From NCBI RefSeq assembly GCF_014170375.1, contig NZ_LZZW01000015.1:172330-236329 (forward strand): a DNA stretch of 64,000 bases, written 5' to 3'. The notes under the pieces were generated by a model. It was not told the origin of the DNA, did not search any database, and saw only the letters and a program-made list of their open reading frames with translations. Made by a program: the position numbers and the translations under genes. Below are positions 1-9,264 of the stretch, piece after piece. The DNA comes from Variovorax sp. UMC13 (GTDB taxonomy: Bacteria > Pseudomonadota > Gammaproteobacteria > Burkholderiales > Burkholderiaceae_C). Positions within the stretch are counted from its first letter, which is position 1, and every line of letters begins with the position of its first letter.

Positions 1-1662
1 CCCGCCGTTCCAGCGCGGCACCGCGGGCCGCTTGCCGCTCGCGCGCCGCACCCAGGCCGTCATCTCGCGGATGCGCACCAGCTCGAGCATGCGGCCGCCG
101 AACAGGAAGCAGTCGCCGGGCTTCATGCGCGCCGCGAAGCTCTCTTCCACGCTGCCCAGCTTGGCCCCGCCGATGTACTGCACCGTCATGCTGGCGTCGC
201 TCACGATGGTGCCGATGTTCATGCGATGGCGGCGCGCCAGCCGCGCATCGGGCACGCGCCAGGTGCCGTCGGCATCGGGCACCGCGCGCTGGTAGTCGGG
301 ATAGGCCGCGAGCGAGGGGCCGCCCTGGCGCACGAAGGCCAGGCACCAGTCCCAGCTCTCGCGCGACAGCTGGGCGTAGGCGGCGGTGCTGCGCACTTCC
401 GCGTACAGATCCTCCGGCACGAAGCCGCCGCCCAGCGCCACCGTGACCAGGTGCTGCACCAGCACGTCGAGCGGCTGCGCGGGCGTGCGGCGCGCCTCGA
501 TGTGGCCGGCCGCGATGGCCTCGCGCGCGGCCGCGCCCTCGACCATCTCGATGCTGTGCGTGGGCACCAGCGTGATGCGCGAGGGCCGGCCCGGCGCATG
601 GCCCGAACGCCCGGCGCGCTGCAGCAGCCGCGCCACGCCCTTGGGCGAGCCGATCTGCAGCACGCGCTCGACCGGCAGGAAGTCCACGCCCAGGTCCAGG
701 CTGGAGGTGCAGACCACCGCGCGCAGTTCGCCGCTCTTGAGCCCGGCCTCGACCCACTCGCGCACCGCGCGGTCGAGCGAGCCGTGGTGCAGCGCGATCA
801 CGCCGGCCCACTCGGGCTTCGCCTCGAGGATCGCGTGGTACCAGATCTCGGCCTGCGAGCGCGTGTTGGTGAAGACCAGCGTGGTGCTGCTGCGCGCGAT
901 CTCGTCCACCACCTGCGGCAGCATCGTGAGGCCCAGGTGCCCGCCCCAGGGGAAGCGCTCGGCGCGGCCGGGCAAGAGCGAATCGATGACCAGTGGCTTG
1001 GGCACCTGGCCCTGCACCAGCGTGCCCCGGTCGTGCCCGAGCAGCGTGTGCATGGCCTCGTCCAGGTTGCCCAGGGTGGCCGACATGCCCCACACGCACA
1101 GGGCCGGGTTCCAGCGCCGCAGCCGCGCCAGCGCCAGCTGCACCTGCACGCCGCGCTTGTTGCCCAGCAGCTCGTGCCACTCGTCGACCACCACCATGCG
1201 CACCGTGCCCAGCACCTCGGCCGCATCGGCGCGCGACAGCAGCACCGACAGGCTCTCGGGCGTGGTCACGAGCACCGTGGGCAGGCGCTGGTTCTGCGCG
1301 CTGCGCTCGGCCGCGGCGGTGTCGCCGCTGCGCGCGCCGGCCGACCAGTCGGGCGCCAACGCCTCGAGCGGCTGCTGCAGCGCGCGCAAAGTGTCGGCGG
1401 CCAGCGCGCGCATGGGGGTGATCCAGAGCACGGTGAGCGGCGGGGCCAGCGGGCGGCGGGTGCTCTTCGCTGGCGAAGCCTTCTTTTTCTGCACGAAGGC
1501 CGCGAGCGCCGCCAGCCAGACGGCATAGGTCTTGCCCGCGCCCGTGGTGGCATGCAGCAGGCCGGATTCCCCGGCCGCCACGGCCTTCCATACCGCGCGT
1601 TGAAAGGCGAAGGGCTTCCAGCCGCGGGCGGCGAACCAGGCGGCGAGGGCGGCGGCGTTCAT
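1..1662 (-). CDS. Lhr-type DEXH-box ATP-dependent DNA helicase (3' end beyond window)
   Basis: Superfamily 2 helicase of the Lhr/ligase-associated DEXH type, expected to unwind or remodel DNA or RNA-DNA during damage repair. Visible motifs are the Walker A sequence ATTGAGKT at about residues 38-45, the DEWHEL Walker B box near residue 160 followed by LLGNKRG, the GMSATLGN motif III, and QRAGRSGH as motif VI. The N-terminal context (PFAFQ before [12 protein letters not shown]) is typical of the ligase-associated subgroup. The gene starts with ATG at 1662 and stays open to base 1 (554 codons), so the C-terminal Lhr core is missing only because the window ends. In many genomes this helicase follows a cisplatin-response ligase; here the upstream neighbour is a divergent thioesterase, so it begins its own transcript. 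The family call is firm, the exact role is not. Confidence 0.9.
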   Translation of the reverse strand, partial: MNAAALAAWFAARGWKPFAFQRAVWKAVAAGESGLLHATTGAGKTYAVWLAALAAFVQKKKASPAKSTRRPLAPPLTVLWITPMRALAADTLRALQQPLEALAPDWSAGARSGDTAAAERSAQNQRLPTVLVTTPESLSVLLSRADAAEVLGTVRMVVVDEWHELLGNKRGVQVQLALARLRRWNPALCVWGMSATLGNLDEAMHTLLGHDRGTLVQGQVPKPLVIDSLLPGRAERFPWGGHLGLTMLPQVVDEIARSSTTLVFTNTRSQAEIWYHAILEAKPEWAGVIALHHGSLDRAVREWVEAGLKSGELRAVVCTSSLDLGVDFLPVERVLQIGSPKGVARLLQRAGRSGHAPGRPSRITLVPTHSIEMVEGAAAREAIAAGHIEARRTPAQPLDVLVQHLVTVALGGGFVPEDLYAEVRSTAAYAQLSRESWDWCLAFVRQGGPSLAAYPDYQRAVPDADGTWRVPDARLARRHRMNIGTIVSDASMTVQYIGGAKLGSVEESFAARMKPGDCFLFGGRMLELVRIREMTAWVRRASGKRPAVPRWNGG

Positions 1663-1793
1663 CGCTGCGAGCTTTGCCGCGGCAGGGCGCCGACGCCATA
1701 GGACGACAGCCCATCGTGCGCGACGGGCTTCCGCCCGACATAATCCGCTCCCCGGTGCCCCCAACCCACGACCCACGCTTCGGCGAACAGAAC

Positions 1794-2255
1794 ATGTCCT
1801 CCATCACCCTGCGCTTCCTGGCCGAACCCAGCACCGTCAACTTCGGCGGCAAGGTCCACGGCGGCACCGTCATGAAATGGATCGACGAGGCCGGCTACGC
1901 CTGCGCCACCAGCTGGTCCAAGCGCTACTGCGTCACGGTGTTCATCGGCAGCATCCGCTTCCACCGGCCGATCATGATCGGCGACCTGGTCGAGGTCGAG
2001 GCACGCATGGCCTACACCGGCAAGACCAGCATGAACATCTCGGTGGAAGTGCGCAGCGGCGACATGAAGGGCGGCGGCATGCAGACCACCACCGAGTGCC
2101 TGATCGTCTTCGTCTCGGTCGATTCGCACGGCCAGCCGATGCCGGTGAACGCCTTCACGCCGGCCACGCCGGGCGAGATGGCGCTGGCCGAGCGGGCCAA
2201 GAACCACCTGGACGCGAGCCGGGCCGCCTCGGGCAGCACCGGCGCCAAGCCCTAG
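1794..2255 (+). CDS. Acyl-CoA thioesterase, hotdog fold (YciA-like)
   Basis: A 153-residue single hotdog-fold thioesterase that should hydrolyse acyl-CoA to free acid and CoA in the cytoplasm. The signature [19 protein letters not shown] near residues 15-35 carries the Gly-rich stretch and the acidic residue of the YciA/BACH acyl-CoA hydrolases. I chose the ATG at 1794 because the protein then begins as family members do; an upstream in-frame ATG at 1674 would add 40 residues with no family character. The stop overlaps the convergent fahA stop in a shared CTAG (2252-2255). Substrate chain length cannot be read from the sequence. Confidence 0.88.
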   Translation: MSSITLRFLAEPSTVNFGGKVHGGTVMKWIDEAGYACATSWSKRYCVTVFIGSIRFHRPIMIGDLVEVEARMAYTGKTSMNISVEVRSGDMKGGGMQTTTECLIVFVSVDSHGQPMPVNAFTPATPGEMALAERAKNHLDASRAASGSTGAKP

Positions 2256-3535
2256 CGAGTCGCCGCGCTCGGCAGCACCGTGCCGCTGACCTCGCCCAGC
2301 CCGATGCGCACCGCGCCCGCGCGTTCGCAGTAGCCGCGCAGCGTGAGCGTGTCGCCGTCCTCGAGGAAGGTGCGGCGCTCGCCGTTGGGCAGGGTGAGCG
2401 GCTGCTTGCCGCCGAAGGTCAGTTCGAGCAGCGAGCCGGCCTCTTCCAGCGTCGGGCCCGAGAGCGTGCCCGAGCCCAGCAGGTCGCCCGGCTGCAGGTT
2501 GCAGCCGTTGACCGTGTGATGCGTGACCAGCTGCGCCGCGGTCCAGTAGGCCGCCTGCGTGGTGTTGCCGCGCGTGAGGCGGGTGGCGGGCTCGCCGGCT
2601 GCGCGCATCTTCGCGGTGTGCAGCCAGACCTCGAGCGTGACGTCGAGCGCGCCGCCCTCGCGGTTGGCGGGCGAGTCGAGGTAGGCCATCGGCTGCGGGT
2701 CGCCCGCGGGGCGCTCGAATTTCGCGCGGAAGGGCGCGAGCGCTTCCATCGTGACAATCCAGGGCGACAGCGTGGAGGCGAAGTTCTTCGCCAGGAAGGG
2801 GCCCAGCGGCTGGTACTCCCAGGCCTGCAGGTCGCGCGCCGACCAGTCGTTGAGCAGGGTCACGCCGAACAGGTGCTGCTCGGCCTCGCCGATGGCGATC
2901 GGTTCGCCCAGTGCGTTGCCCTGGCCGATCAGGAAGCCGAGCTCGAGCTCGTAATCGAGCCGCTTTGACGGACCGAAGCTGGGCTCGGCCGCATCGGGCG
3001 CCTTCGTCTGGCCCTGCGGCCGCTTGAACTGCTGGCCGCTGACCGCGATCGACGAGGCCCGGCCGTGGTAGCCGATGGGCACCCACTTGTAGTTGGGCAT
3101 CAGCGGCTGGTCGGGGCGGAACAGCTTGCCGACCGTGGTGGCGTGGTGGATGCCGGTGTAGAAGTCGGTGTAGTCGCCGATGCGGCAGGGCAGCGCCATC
3201 TCGACCGCCGACTGCGGATACAGCGCGATCTCCCACTCGCCCTGCTTGGGGCTGCCTTCCTGCAGGCCTTCGGACAGCGCCGCGCGCAAGGCCACGCGCT
3301 CCGCGGGCGTTGCCGCCATCAGCCGGTTCATGTCGGCGTGGTCGACCACCTTGGCGGCCTTCAGGTCCAGCACCTGGTCGCCGATGGCCACGCCGATGCG
3401 GAAGTCCTCGTCGGTGCCGGCCGGCCGGAAGCGGCCGAAGGGCAGGTTCTGGATCGGGAAGTCGGTGCCCGCGACGTGGGCGGATTCGACCCAGCTGCGC
3501 AGCTTCGGGTCGTGGGTGGCGTTGAGTGCGGTCAT
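2252..3535 (-). CDS. fahA: Fumarylacetoacetase
   Basis: Hydrolyses 4-fumarylacetoacetate to fumarate and acetoacetate, the last step of tyrosine/homogentisate catabolism. The 427-residue length fits the family. It has the N-terminal SH3-like FAH domain followed by the catalytic domain with YTDFYTGIHHAT, YKWVPIGYHGRASS and the ELELGFLIGQGN metal-binding region, then LLNDWSARDLQAWEYQPLGPF. It lies 8 bp after the Bug-type binding protein gene and on the same strand as hmgA, so the three probably share a transcript. The maleylacetoacetate isomerase that would link HmgA and FahA is not in this window. Confidence 0.97.
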   Translation of the reverse strand: MTALNATHDPKLRSWVESAHVAGTDFPIQNLPFGRFRPAGTDEDFRIGVAIGDQVLDLKAAKVVDHADMNRLMAATPAERVALRAALSEGLQEGSPKQGEWEIALYPQSAVEMALPCRIGDYTDFYTGIHHATTVGKLFRPDQPLMPNYKWVPIGYHGRASSIAVSGQQFKRPQGQTKAPDAAEPSFGPSKRLDYELELGFLIGQGNALGEPIAIGEAEQHLFGVTLLNDWSARDLQAWEYQPLGPFLAKNFASTLSPWIVTMEALAPFRAKFERPAGDPQPMAYLDSPANREGGALDVTLEVWLHTAKMRAAGEPATRLTRGNTTQAAYWTAAQLVTHHTVNGCNLQPGDLLGSGTLSGPTLEEAGSLLELTFGGKQPLTLPNGERRTFLEDGDTLTLRGYCERAGAVRIGLGEVSGTVLPSAATR

Positions 3536-3543
3536 GGGTTCTT

Positions 3544-4527
3544 TCAGTCTGCGGACATGCCGGCCTTGCGGGCGACATCGCCCAGGCGTTGGTATTCGGA
3601 TTGGGTCAGTTGGTTCAATGCCTCGGCGGTCGAGCTGCGCGGCGTGAAGCCAGCCTGCGTGAGCTTGTCCTTGACCTCGGGCAGGGCCAGCGCCTCGACG
3701 AAGGCCTGGTTGAGCGCCTTGACGATCGGCGCCGGCAGGTGGGCCGGGCCGTAGACGCCGAACCAGGGATCGAGCGCATAGCCCTTGAGCCCGGCCTCGG
3801 CGATGGTCGGCACGTTGGGCAGCGCGGGCGAACGCGCCGGGCCGGCCACGGCCAGCGCGCGCAGCTTGCCGGCCTGGATGTGCGGCAGCGAGGCCGGCAG
3901 GTTGTCGAACATCACGCCGATGGTGTTGCCCAGCATGTCGTTGATGGCCGGGCCGCTGCCCTTGTAGGCGACATGCGTGAGCTCGGTGCCGGTCATCTGC
4001 GCGAACATCACGCCGGCCAGGTTCATCGAGGTGCCGGCGCCCGCGGTGGCGTAGGGCAGGCCGGGGTTCTTCTTCGCCGCGGCGATCAGCTCGGCCACGC
4101 TCTGGATGGGCGAGGCCGCCGGCACTTCGAGCACGATGGTCGAGGTGCCCAGCAGGCTGATGGCGCTGAAGTCCTTGCGCGGGTCGAAGGCCATCGACTT
4201 GTAGATGTGCGGGTTGAGCGCATTGGTCGAGATCGCGCCGAAGCCGATGGTGTAGCCGTCGGCCGGCGCCTTGGCCACCGCGTCCATGCCGATGTTGCCG
4301 CCGGCCCCCGCGCGGTTGTCGATGATCACCGGCTGGCCCAGCTTCTCCGAGACCTTCTGGCCCACGGTGCGCGCCACCAAGTCGGTGGTGCCGCCGGCCG
4401 TGTAGGGCACGACGAAGCGGATCGGCTTGCTCGGATAGTCGACCGCCTGCGCGGCGAAAGGCAGGCCGATCCAGGCGGTGGCGATGAGGGCAGCGAAGGT
4501 GGCGCGGCGGGAGGGCGTGAAGGTCAT
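3544..4527 (-). CDS. Bug-family tripartite tricarboxylate transporter substrate-binding protein
   Basis: Periplasmic solute-binding protein of the Bug (TctC) family, 327 residues. After a signal peptide ending near AAQAVDYPSKPI come the family hallmarks IRFVVPYTAGGTTDLVAR, VIIDNRAGAGGNIG and VAKAPADGYT. ATG at 4527 is chosen because it gives a normal signal peptide with an AAGAGA ribosome site before it; the longer frame to 4614 runs into hmgA. It sits between hmgA and fahA with an 8-bp gap to fahA, which suggests the ligand is an aromatic acid or intermediate of this pathway. No TctA/TctB membrane subunits are nearby, as is usual for the very expanded Bug family in Burkholderiales. Confidence 0.92.
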   Translation of the reverse strand: MTFTPSRRATFAALIATAWIGLPFAAQAVDYPSKPIRFVVPYTAGGTTDLVARTVGQKVSEKLGQPVIIDNRAGAGGNIGMDAVAKAPADGYTIGFGAISTNALNPHIYKSMAFDPRKDFSAISLLGTSTIVLEVPAASPIQSVAELIAAAKKNPGLPYATAGAGTSMNLAGVMFAQMTGTELTHVAYKGSGPAINDMLGNTIGVMFDNLPASLPHIQAGKLRALAVAGPARSPALPNVPTIAEAGLKGYALDPWFGVYGPAHLPAPIVKALNQAFVEALALPEVKDKLTQAGFTPRSSTAEALNQLTQSEYQRLGDVARKAGMSAD

Positions 4528-4561
4528 GTGTCTCTTTGTTGGAAATGGGTCGCGAACGGGC

Positions 4562-5899
4562 TCAGGGCTTCTGGAACAGGTCGCCCAGGCCCGCCCAGCA
4601 GTCGGCGTAGGCATCGTCCAGCGCCGGGCTCTGCATGGCGAAGGGCGTGGGAATGAAACGGTAGCGGCTCTCGAACATGAAGGCCAGCGTGTGGTCGAGC
4701 TTGTGCGGCTTCAGGTCGGCGTGGCTGGCCTTGTCGAAGGCCTCCTCGTCGGGGCCGTGCGGCACCATCGGGTTGTGCAGGCTCGCGCCGCCGGGCTTGA
4801 AGCCGCCCGGCTTGGCGTCGTACTGGCCGTAGACCAGGCCCATGAACTCGCTCATCAGGTTGCGGTGGTACCACGGCGGACGGAAGGTGTCCTCCATGAC
4901 CAGCCAGCGCGGCGGGAAGATCACGAAGTCGCAGTTGGCGGTGCCGGGCGTGTCGCTGGGCGAGGTCAGCACGGTGAAGATCGACGGGTCCGGATGGTCG
5001 AAGCTGATCGAGCCGATGGTCATGAAATGGGCCGTGTCGTACTTCACCGGCGCCAGGTTGCCGTGCCAGGCCACCACGTTGAAGGGCGACTGCTTCATCG
5101 GCGCGCGCCAGAAGCGACCGCCGAACTTCTTGACCACCTCGTAGGCGCCACCGGGCGCGTCGGCGTCCTCGTAGGCCGCCACCGGCGCCTGGAAGTCGCG
5201 CGCGTTGGCCAGGCCGTTGGAACCGATCGGGCCCAGCTCGGGCAGCCGGAACTGCGCGCCGTAGTTCTCGCACACATAGCCGCGCGACGGGCCCGCGCCC
5301 GCCTCCGAATCGGGCAGCGCGACCTTGAAGGCCACGCCGCGCGGCAGCACCGCGATCTCGCCCGGCTTGACCTCCAGCACGCCCATCTCGGTGGTGATCA
5401 CGAGCCGGCCCTGCTGCGGCACCAGCAGCATCTCGCCGTCGGCATTGACGAAGGCGCGGCGGCCCATCGATTGGCCGGCGAGGTAGACATGCGCGGCCAC
5501 GCCGACCTGCGTCTCGGCGTCGCCGTTGGCGGCCAGCGTGTGCATGCCGTCGACGAAGTCGGCCTCGGCCGCGCCGGCCTCGAAGGGGATCGGATGCCAG
5601 CGCAGCGGCTCGGGCGGCAGCGCCATGTCGCGGTTGGCGCCGGTCTCCCAGTGCGTCTGCGCGTAGGGCTGGTAGCGGCCCGACACCACCGAGGGCTGGC
5701 GGCGGTAGAGCCAGCTGCGGCGGTTGGCGTGGCGCGGCGCGGTGAAGGCCGTGCCCGAGACCAGCTCGGGGTAGAGGTCGAAGGGCGCGCGCTGCGGGCT
5801 GTTGCGGCCCTGCGGCAGCGCGCCGGCCACGGCCTCGCTCGCGTACTCGTTGCCGAAGCCGTGCTGGTAGCGCAATGCGCCGGTGTCGTCGGTGCTCAT
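4562..5899 (-). CDS. hmgA: Homogentisate 1,2-dioxygenase
   Basis: Fe(II) ring-cleaving dioxygenase converting homogentisate to maleylacetoacetate. The protein shows the conserved [14 protein letters not shown] start, the [17 protein letters not shown] region, [11 protein letters not shown], and [18 protein letters not shown], with [13 protein letters not shown] near the C-terminus holding metal-ligand histidine and glutamate residues. I prefer ATG 5899 (445 residues): GGAG lies 9 bases upstream, whereas the in-frame ATG at 5917 lacks a ribosome site. It is the first gene of the hmgA-Bug-fahA set and is divergent from an IclR regulator, the classic arrangement for repressed homogentisate operons. 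Confidence 0.97.
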   Translation of the reverse strand: MSTDDTGALRYQHGFGNEYASEAVAGALPQGRNSPQRAPFDLYPELVSGTAFTAPRHANRRSWLYRRQPSVVSGRYQPYAQTHWETGANRDMALPPEPLRWHPIPFEAGAAEADFVDGMHTLAANGDAETQVGVAAHVYLAGQSMGRRAFVNADGEMLLVPQQGRLVITTEMGVLEVKPGEIAVLPRGVAFKVALPDSEAGAGPSRGYVCENYGAQFRLPELGPIGSNGLANARDFQAPVAAYEDADAPGGAYEVVKKFGGRFWRAPMKQSPFNVVAWHGNLAPVKYDTAHFMTIGSISFDHPDPSIFTVLTSPSDTPGTANCDFVIFPPRWLVMEDTFRPPWYHRNLMSEFMGLVYGQYDAKPGGFKPGGASLHNPMVPHGPDEEAFDKASHADLKPHKLDHTLAFMFESRYRFIPTPFAMQSPALDDAYADCWAGLGDLFQKP

Positions 5900-5940
5900 G
5901 GTCGAAGTCTCCGTCATGAAGTTCGTCTAATCCAAATGCG

Positions 5941-5955
5941 TTCGCATGGAGCGAA
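5941..5955. promoter_or_regulatory. Candidate IclR-type operator between hmgA and the regulator
   Basis: A 15-bp inverted repeat, TTCGC-ATGGA-GCGAA, lies 42 bp before the preferred hmgA start in the 135-bp divergent spacer, and a third TTCGC follows directly. IclR regulators bind short pseudo-palindromes of this size near divergent promoters. Binding is inferred only from placement and symmetry. Confidence 0.35.
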
Positions 5956-6034
5956 TTCGCGCAGTGTAATCCGGGCCACGGTTCATGTCTAATGCGCTCT
6001 CCCATCCCGAACCACCGCGGAGAGACACAGACCG

Positions 6035-6871
6035 ATGGTCAGCAGCAGCAGCAAGGACAGCACGGCCCAGCGCGGCATCCAGAGCATCGAGGTCGGCGGC
6101 CAGCTGCTGCGCGCGCTGGTGCACCAGGGCCGCCCGCTGGCGCTGAAGGACCTGGCGCGCGAGGCCGACATGACGCCCGCCAAGGCCCATCCCTACATGG
6201 TCAGCTTCGGCCGGCTGGGCCTGATCGAGCAGGACGGCACCAGCGGCCACTATCGGCTCGGACCGCTGGCGCTGCAACTGGGGCTGATCGGCCTGCAGCA
6301 GGCCGAGCCGGTGCACATCGCGGCGCCGCTGATGGCGCCGCTGGCGCAGCAGATCGGCCAGACCGTGGGCCTGGCCGTCTGGGGCGCGCGCGGCGCGACC
6401 ATGGTGCACATCGCCGAGGCGCCCTCGCCGGTGCACGTGAGCCTGCGGCACGGCACGGTGTTCTCGCTGACCCGCACCGCCTCGGGCCGGCTGTTCGCGG
6501 CCTACCTGCCGGCGGCCCAGGTCAAGGCCATGCTGGAGGACGAACGGCGGCGCGAGAAGCAGCGCAAGCCCGAGGACGACGCCCGCGCCGGCATGCCGCC
6601 GGTGCAGCCGCTGCCCGGCTGGAGCGCCTTCGAGGCCGAGCGCGCCGAAGTGCGCGCCCAGGGCGCGAGCCGCTCGGAGAACGAGGTGATCCCGGGCGTG
6701 AGCGCCATGGCCGCGCCGGTGTTCGACCACACCGGCGCGATCGTGCTGGCCGTCACCGCCATCGGCCCCACGGGCATCTTCGACACGCGCTGGGACGGCG
6801 CGGTGGCGCAGCCGCTGCGGGCCTGCGCGCGCGCCGTGTCCGAGCGCCTCGGCGCCCCGGCCCGGACCTGA
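6035..6871 (+). CDS. IclR-family transcriptional regulator, likely controlling hmgA-fahA
   Basis: A 278-residue regulator with an N-terminal winged helix (RGIQSIEVGGQLLRALV, then LALKDLAREADMTPAKAHPY) and a C-terminal IclR effector domain (LGLIGLQQAEPVHIAAPLMA, QTVGLAVWGARGATMVHI, VISA-like segment VIPGVSAMAAPVFDHTG). GGAGAG stands 10 bases before the ATG. Its divergent position next to hmgA makes it the probable homogentisate-pathway regulator, equivalent in role to HmgR of pseudomonads. Whether it represses or activates, and with which ligand, is inference. Confidence 0.92.
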   Translation: MVSSSSKDSTAQRGIQSIEVGGQLLRALVHQGRPLALKDLAREADMTPAKAHPYMVSFGRLGLIEQDGTSGHYRLGPLALQLGLIGLQQAEPVHIAAPLMAPLAQQIGQTVGLAVWGARGATMVHIAEAPSPVHVSLRHGTVFSLTRTASGRLFAAYLPAAQVKAMLEDERRREKQRKPEDDARAGMPPVQPLPGWSAFEAERAEVRAQGASRSENEVIPGVSAMAAPVFDHTGAIVLAVTAIGPTGIFDTRWDGAVAQPLRACARAVSERLGAPART

Positions 6872-6906
6872 GTCCGGACCGCGCGCGCCGCCCCCAGGTC
6901 CAGGCC

Positions 6907-8040
6907 ATGCGCAGCCCCGCCGAGTTGCCACCGTCCTACCTGCTGCAGCGCCTGCGCGACGCCGCGGCACGCTCGCGCAGCGGTCTGTTCCTCTACCCGC
7001 TGTTCTGGATCGTGCTCACGCAGGCCGGCGGCTATTCGGCCAACCATATGGCGATGGTGCTGCTGCACGCCTGCGGCCTGGTGCTGGGCGCGGCCGGCCG
7101 GCTCTACCTGGAGTTCGACCTGGAGCGTGCAGCGGCGCACAACTTCGGCAGCGCGCAACGCGGCTTCCGCTGGGCCGCCTGGGGCTACCAGGGCTACTGG
7201 GGCCTGCTGTGCGCCTGCATCTTCGGCACCGCCGAAGCCGACAACGTTCGCTGGCTCATGCTGATGGCCACCATCGGCCTCGCCGCCGGCGCCTGCGCGA
7301 TCATGGCGGTCGATGCGACGCTGGCCCGCTGGTACCCGCCGTTGCTGCTGGGCCCGACGGCGCTGCTCATGGCCTGGCAGGGCGGCTATTCGAACTGGGC
7401 GCTGGCGGCCGTCTTCGTGGTGTTCTTCTTCTACGCGCAGCGCATCATCCGGCTGGTCGCGGGCGACTACGAAGGACGGCAGCGCGCCAACCTGCTGCTG
7501 GAGGAGCGGGCCCGGGAGATCGCGGCCGCCCACGACCACATGCGCCGGCTGGCCTCGCACGACCACCTCACCGGGCTGGTCAACCGCCGCCACGCGACGC
7601 AGCTGCTGCAGCACCAGGCCGACCTGCACCGGCGCAGCGAGGCCGCCTCGTTCTCGATCGCGCTGATCGACCTGGACCACTTCAAGCGCATCAACGACCA
7701 GTGGGGCCACGGCGTCGGCGACGAGGTGCTGCACGGCTTCGCCCAGCTCGCCCGCGGCGTGCTGCGCGAGAGCGACACGCTGGCGCGCTGGGGCGGCGAG
7801 GAGTTCCTGCTGCTGCTGCCCGATGCGCCCGACAGCTTGCCCGAGGCCGGCATCGAGCGCCTGCGCACGCAGCTGAAGGATCTCCGGATTTCGCCCACCG
7901 TGCCCGCGCTGCGGCTCGACTTCTCGGCCGGCATCAGCCGCCACCGCCCGGACGACACCGTGGAGCAGACCATCGACCGCGCCGACCGGGCGCTCTACCT
8001 GGCCAAGGCCGAGGGGCGCGGGCGCTCGAAGCGGGGCTGA
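6907..8040 (+). CDS. Membrane-anchored diguanylate cyclase (GGDEF)
   Basis: A 377-residue protein with about six hydrophobic segments in the first 190 residues (MASE-like sensor, for example LFLYPLFWIVLTQAGG and LALAAVFVVFFF-like stretches), a short coiled linker, and a C-terminal GGDEF domain. The active-site signature is GGEEF near residue 297, and an intact inhibitory I-site (RESD) lies exactly five residues before it, so product feedback by c-di-GMP is expected. HDHLTGLVNRR and DLDHFKRINDQWGHGVGDEVL are also typical. The start at 6907 lies 35 bp after the IclR gene; an apparent extension upstream only reads the IclR gene out of frame. The signal sensed is unknown. Confidence 0.93.
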   Translation: MRSPAELPPSYLLQRLRDAAARSRSGLFLYPLFWIVLTQAGGYSANHMAMVLLHACGLVLGAAGRLYLEFDLERAAAHNFGSAQRGFRWAAWGYQGYWGLLCACIFGTAEADNVRWLMLMATIGLAAGACAIMAVDATLARWYPPLLLGPTALLMAWQGGYSNWALAAVFVVFFFYAQRIIRLVAGDYEGRQRANLLLEERAREIAAAHDHMRRLASHDHLTGLVNRRHATQLLQHQADLHRRSEAASFSIALIDLDHFKRINDQWGHGVGDEVLHGFAQLARGVLRESDTLARWGGEEFLLLLPDAPDSLPEAGIERLRTQLKDLRISPTVPALRLDFSAGISRHRPDDTVEQTIDRADRALYLAKAEGRGRSKRG

Positions 8041-8055
8041 GCGGAGAATCGCGCG

Positions 8056-8472
8056 ATGTTCAGCGAACTCCGATCCAGCGCCTGGGCCTATCCGGCCCTG
8101 GAGGTCGTGCACATCGTCGGCATCGCCCTGCTGCTGGGCAACCTGGTGGCGCTGGAGATCCGCGTCTGGGGCGGAGCCGCGGCCCTGCCGGTGCGGGCCC
8201 TGGCGCGCCTCTCGCTCGGCATCGCACTCGCCGGCTTCGGCCTGGCCGCCGCCAGCGGGCTGCTGATGTTCGCCACCCAGGCGGCCGAACTGCTGGCCAA
8301 CCGGAGCTTCGTCTGGAAGATGGGCCTGCTCGCCACGGCCGGCTGCAACGCGGCCTGGTTCCATGGCCGCGGATCGCTGCAGAAACTCGACCTGATGGCG
8401 CGGATTCAGATGCTGGTGTCCACTGCGGTCTGGCTCGGCGTCGTCGTCTGCGGACGCTGGATCGCCTACTGA
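8056..8472 (+). CDS. DUF6644-like four-helix membrane protein
   Basis: A 138-residue inner-membrane protein with four predicted helices: HIVGIALLLGNLVALEIRVW, LSLGIALAGFGLAAASGLLM, VWKMGLLATAGCNAAWFH and IQMLVSTAVWLGVVVCGRW. The family resemblance (histidine in helix 1, FVWKMGLLATAGCNAAWFH in helix 3) is to DUF6644, which has no assigned function. It is 34 bp before a DUF6152 periplasmic protein, and the two look like one unit. The paired histidines in or near helices would allow heme or metal binding, but this is speculation. Confidence 0.75.
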   Translation: MFSELRSSAWAYPALEVVHIVGIALLLGNLVALEIRVWGGAAALPVRALARLSLGIALAGFGLAAASGLLMFATQAAELLANRSFVWKMGLLATAGCNAAWFHGRGSLQKLDLMARIQMLVSTAVWLGVVVCGRWIAY

Positions 8473-8506
8473 TTCGATGTTCCATCCCCGTCCAAGGAGT
8501 GCCGCC

Positions 8507-9001
8507 ATGTCGATGTCCCGCCGCCGATTCGCCCTCGTGGCCGCCGCCACGCCCCTTGCCGTGGCACTGGCCACACCCCCCTCCGCCTGGGCCCACCACG
8601 GCTGGAGCAGCTTCGACCAGGAAAAGCCGATCTACCTCGAAGGCAGGGTGGTTCAGAGCAAGTGGCAGAACCCGCATGCCGAACTGTTGATCGAGCGGCG
8701 CCCCGAGCTCGTGCTGCCGCCCGACCTGAAGCAGCGCCCGCTGCCGGCCCAGAGCGCCGGTGTCGACGGCCCCGGCCTGCTGGCCCGGGCCGCCCTGCCC
8801 CGGCGCAAGGACCGGCGGTGGGAACTGGAGCTCGCGCCGCTCACCCGCATGGCGGCGTGGCAGGTGGCGGAGATCAAGGTCGGCGAGACGGTGTCGGCCG
8901 TCGGCTTCACCACCAAGGACGAGGCCGGCGAGGCCGTGATGCGCGTGGAGTACCTGTTCGTGGCCGGCAAGGCCTACGGGCTGCGCTCGAGCCCGGTGTG
9001 A
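8507..9001 (+). CDS. DUF6152-like periplasmic protein with twin-arginine-type signal
   Basis: A 164-residue exported protein. The N-terminus MSMSRRRFALVAAATPLAVA has an SRRRF twin-arginine-like motif before the hydrophobic core, with cleavage after SAWA. The mature protein begins with a histidine pair (HHGWSSFDQEKPIYLEGRVV), the hallmark of DUF6152, and ends in a small beta domain (VGETVSAVGFTTKDEAGEAV). ATG 8507 is chosen because AAGGAG precedes it at the right spacing; the in-frame ATG at 8477 has no such site. An N-terminal HH on the mature chain could bind copper or another metal, but no activity is established. Confidence 0.78.
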   Translation: MSMSRRRFALVAAATPLAVALATPPSAWAHHGWSSFDQEKPIYLEGRVVQSKWQNPHAELLIERRPELVLPPDLKQRPLPAQSAGVDGPGLLARAALPRRKDRRWELELAPLTRMAAWQVAEIKVGETVSAVGFTTKDEAGEAVMRVEYLFVAGKAYGLRSSPV

Positions 9002-9045
9002 AGGAGGGGGCGGGGCGCCCGCCGCCCTTCCTGTCCAATACGGCC

Positions 9046-9264
9046 ATGGCACATCCCCGCACCCCCGAACACCGACTCGACGATCTCGAGATCAAGGCCA
9101 GCTTCACCGACGACCTGCTCGACCAGCTGAACCTCACGATCTACCGGCAGCAGCAGCAGATCGACAGCCTGTCGCAGCAGCTGATCCAGCTGCGCCGGCA
9201 GATGCCCGAGGCGGGTTCGGGCGGCCCCCGGGACCCGGGTGACGAATTGCCGCCACACTATTGA
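9046..9264 (+). CDS. slyX: SlyX family protein
   Basis: A 72-residue protein matching SlyX in length and pattern: an acidic coiled-coil start (HRLDDLEIKASFTDDLLDQL), the NLTIYRQQQQIDSLSQQL heptads, and the C-terminal PPHY. The function of SlyX is unknown; the name comes from its place beside slyD in E. coli, but slyD is absent here. ATG at 9046 follows the previous gene by 44 bp. Confidence 0.9.
   Translation: MAHPRTPEHRLDDLEIKASFTDDLLDQLNLTIYRQQQQIDSLSQQLIQLRRQMPEAGSGGPRDPGDELPPHY

Noticed and set aside
226..1701. Long + strand open frame at the left edge
   Set aside because: Antisense to the helicase, which has all expected motifs on the minus strand.
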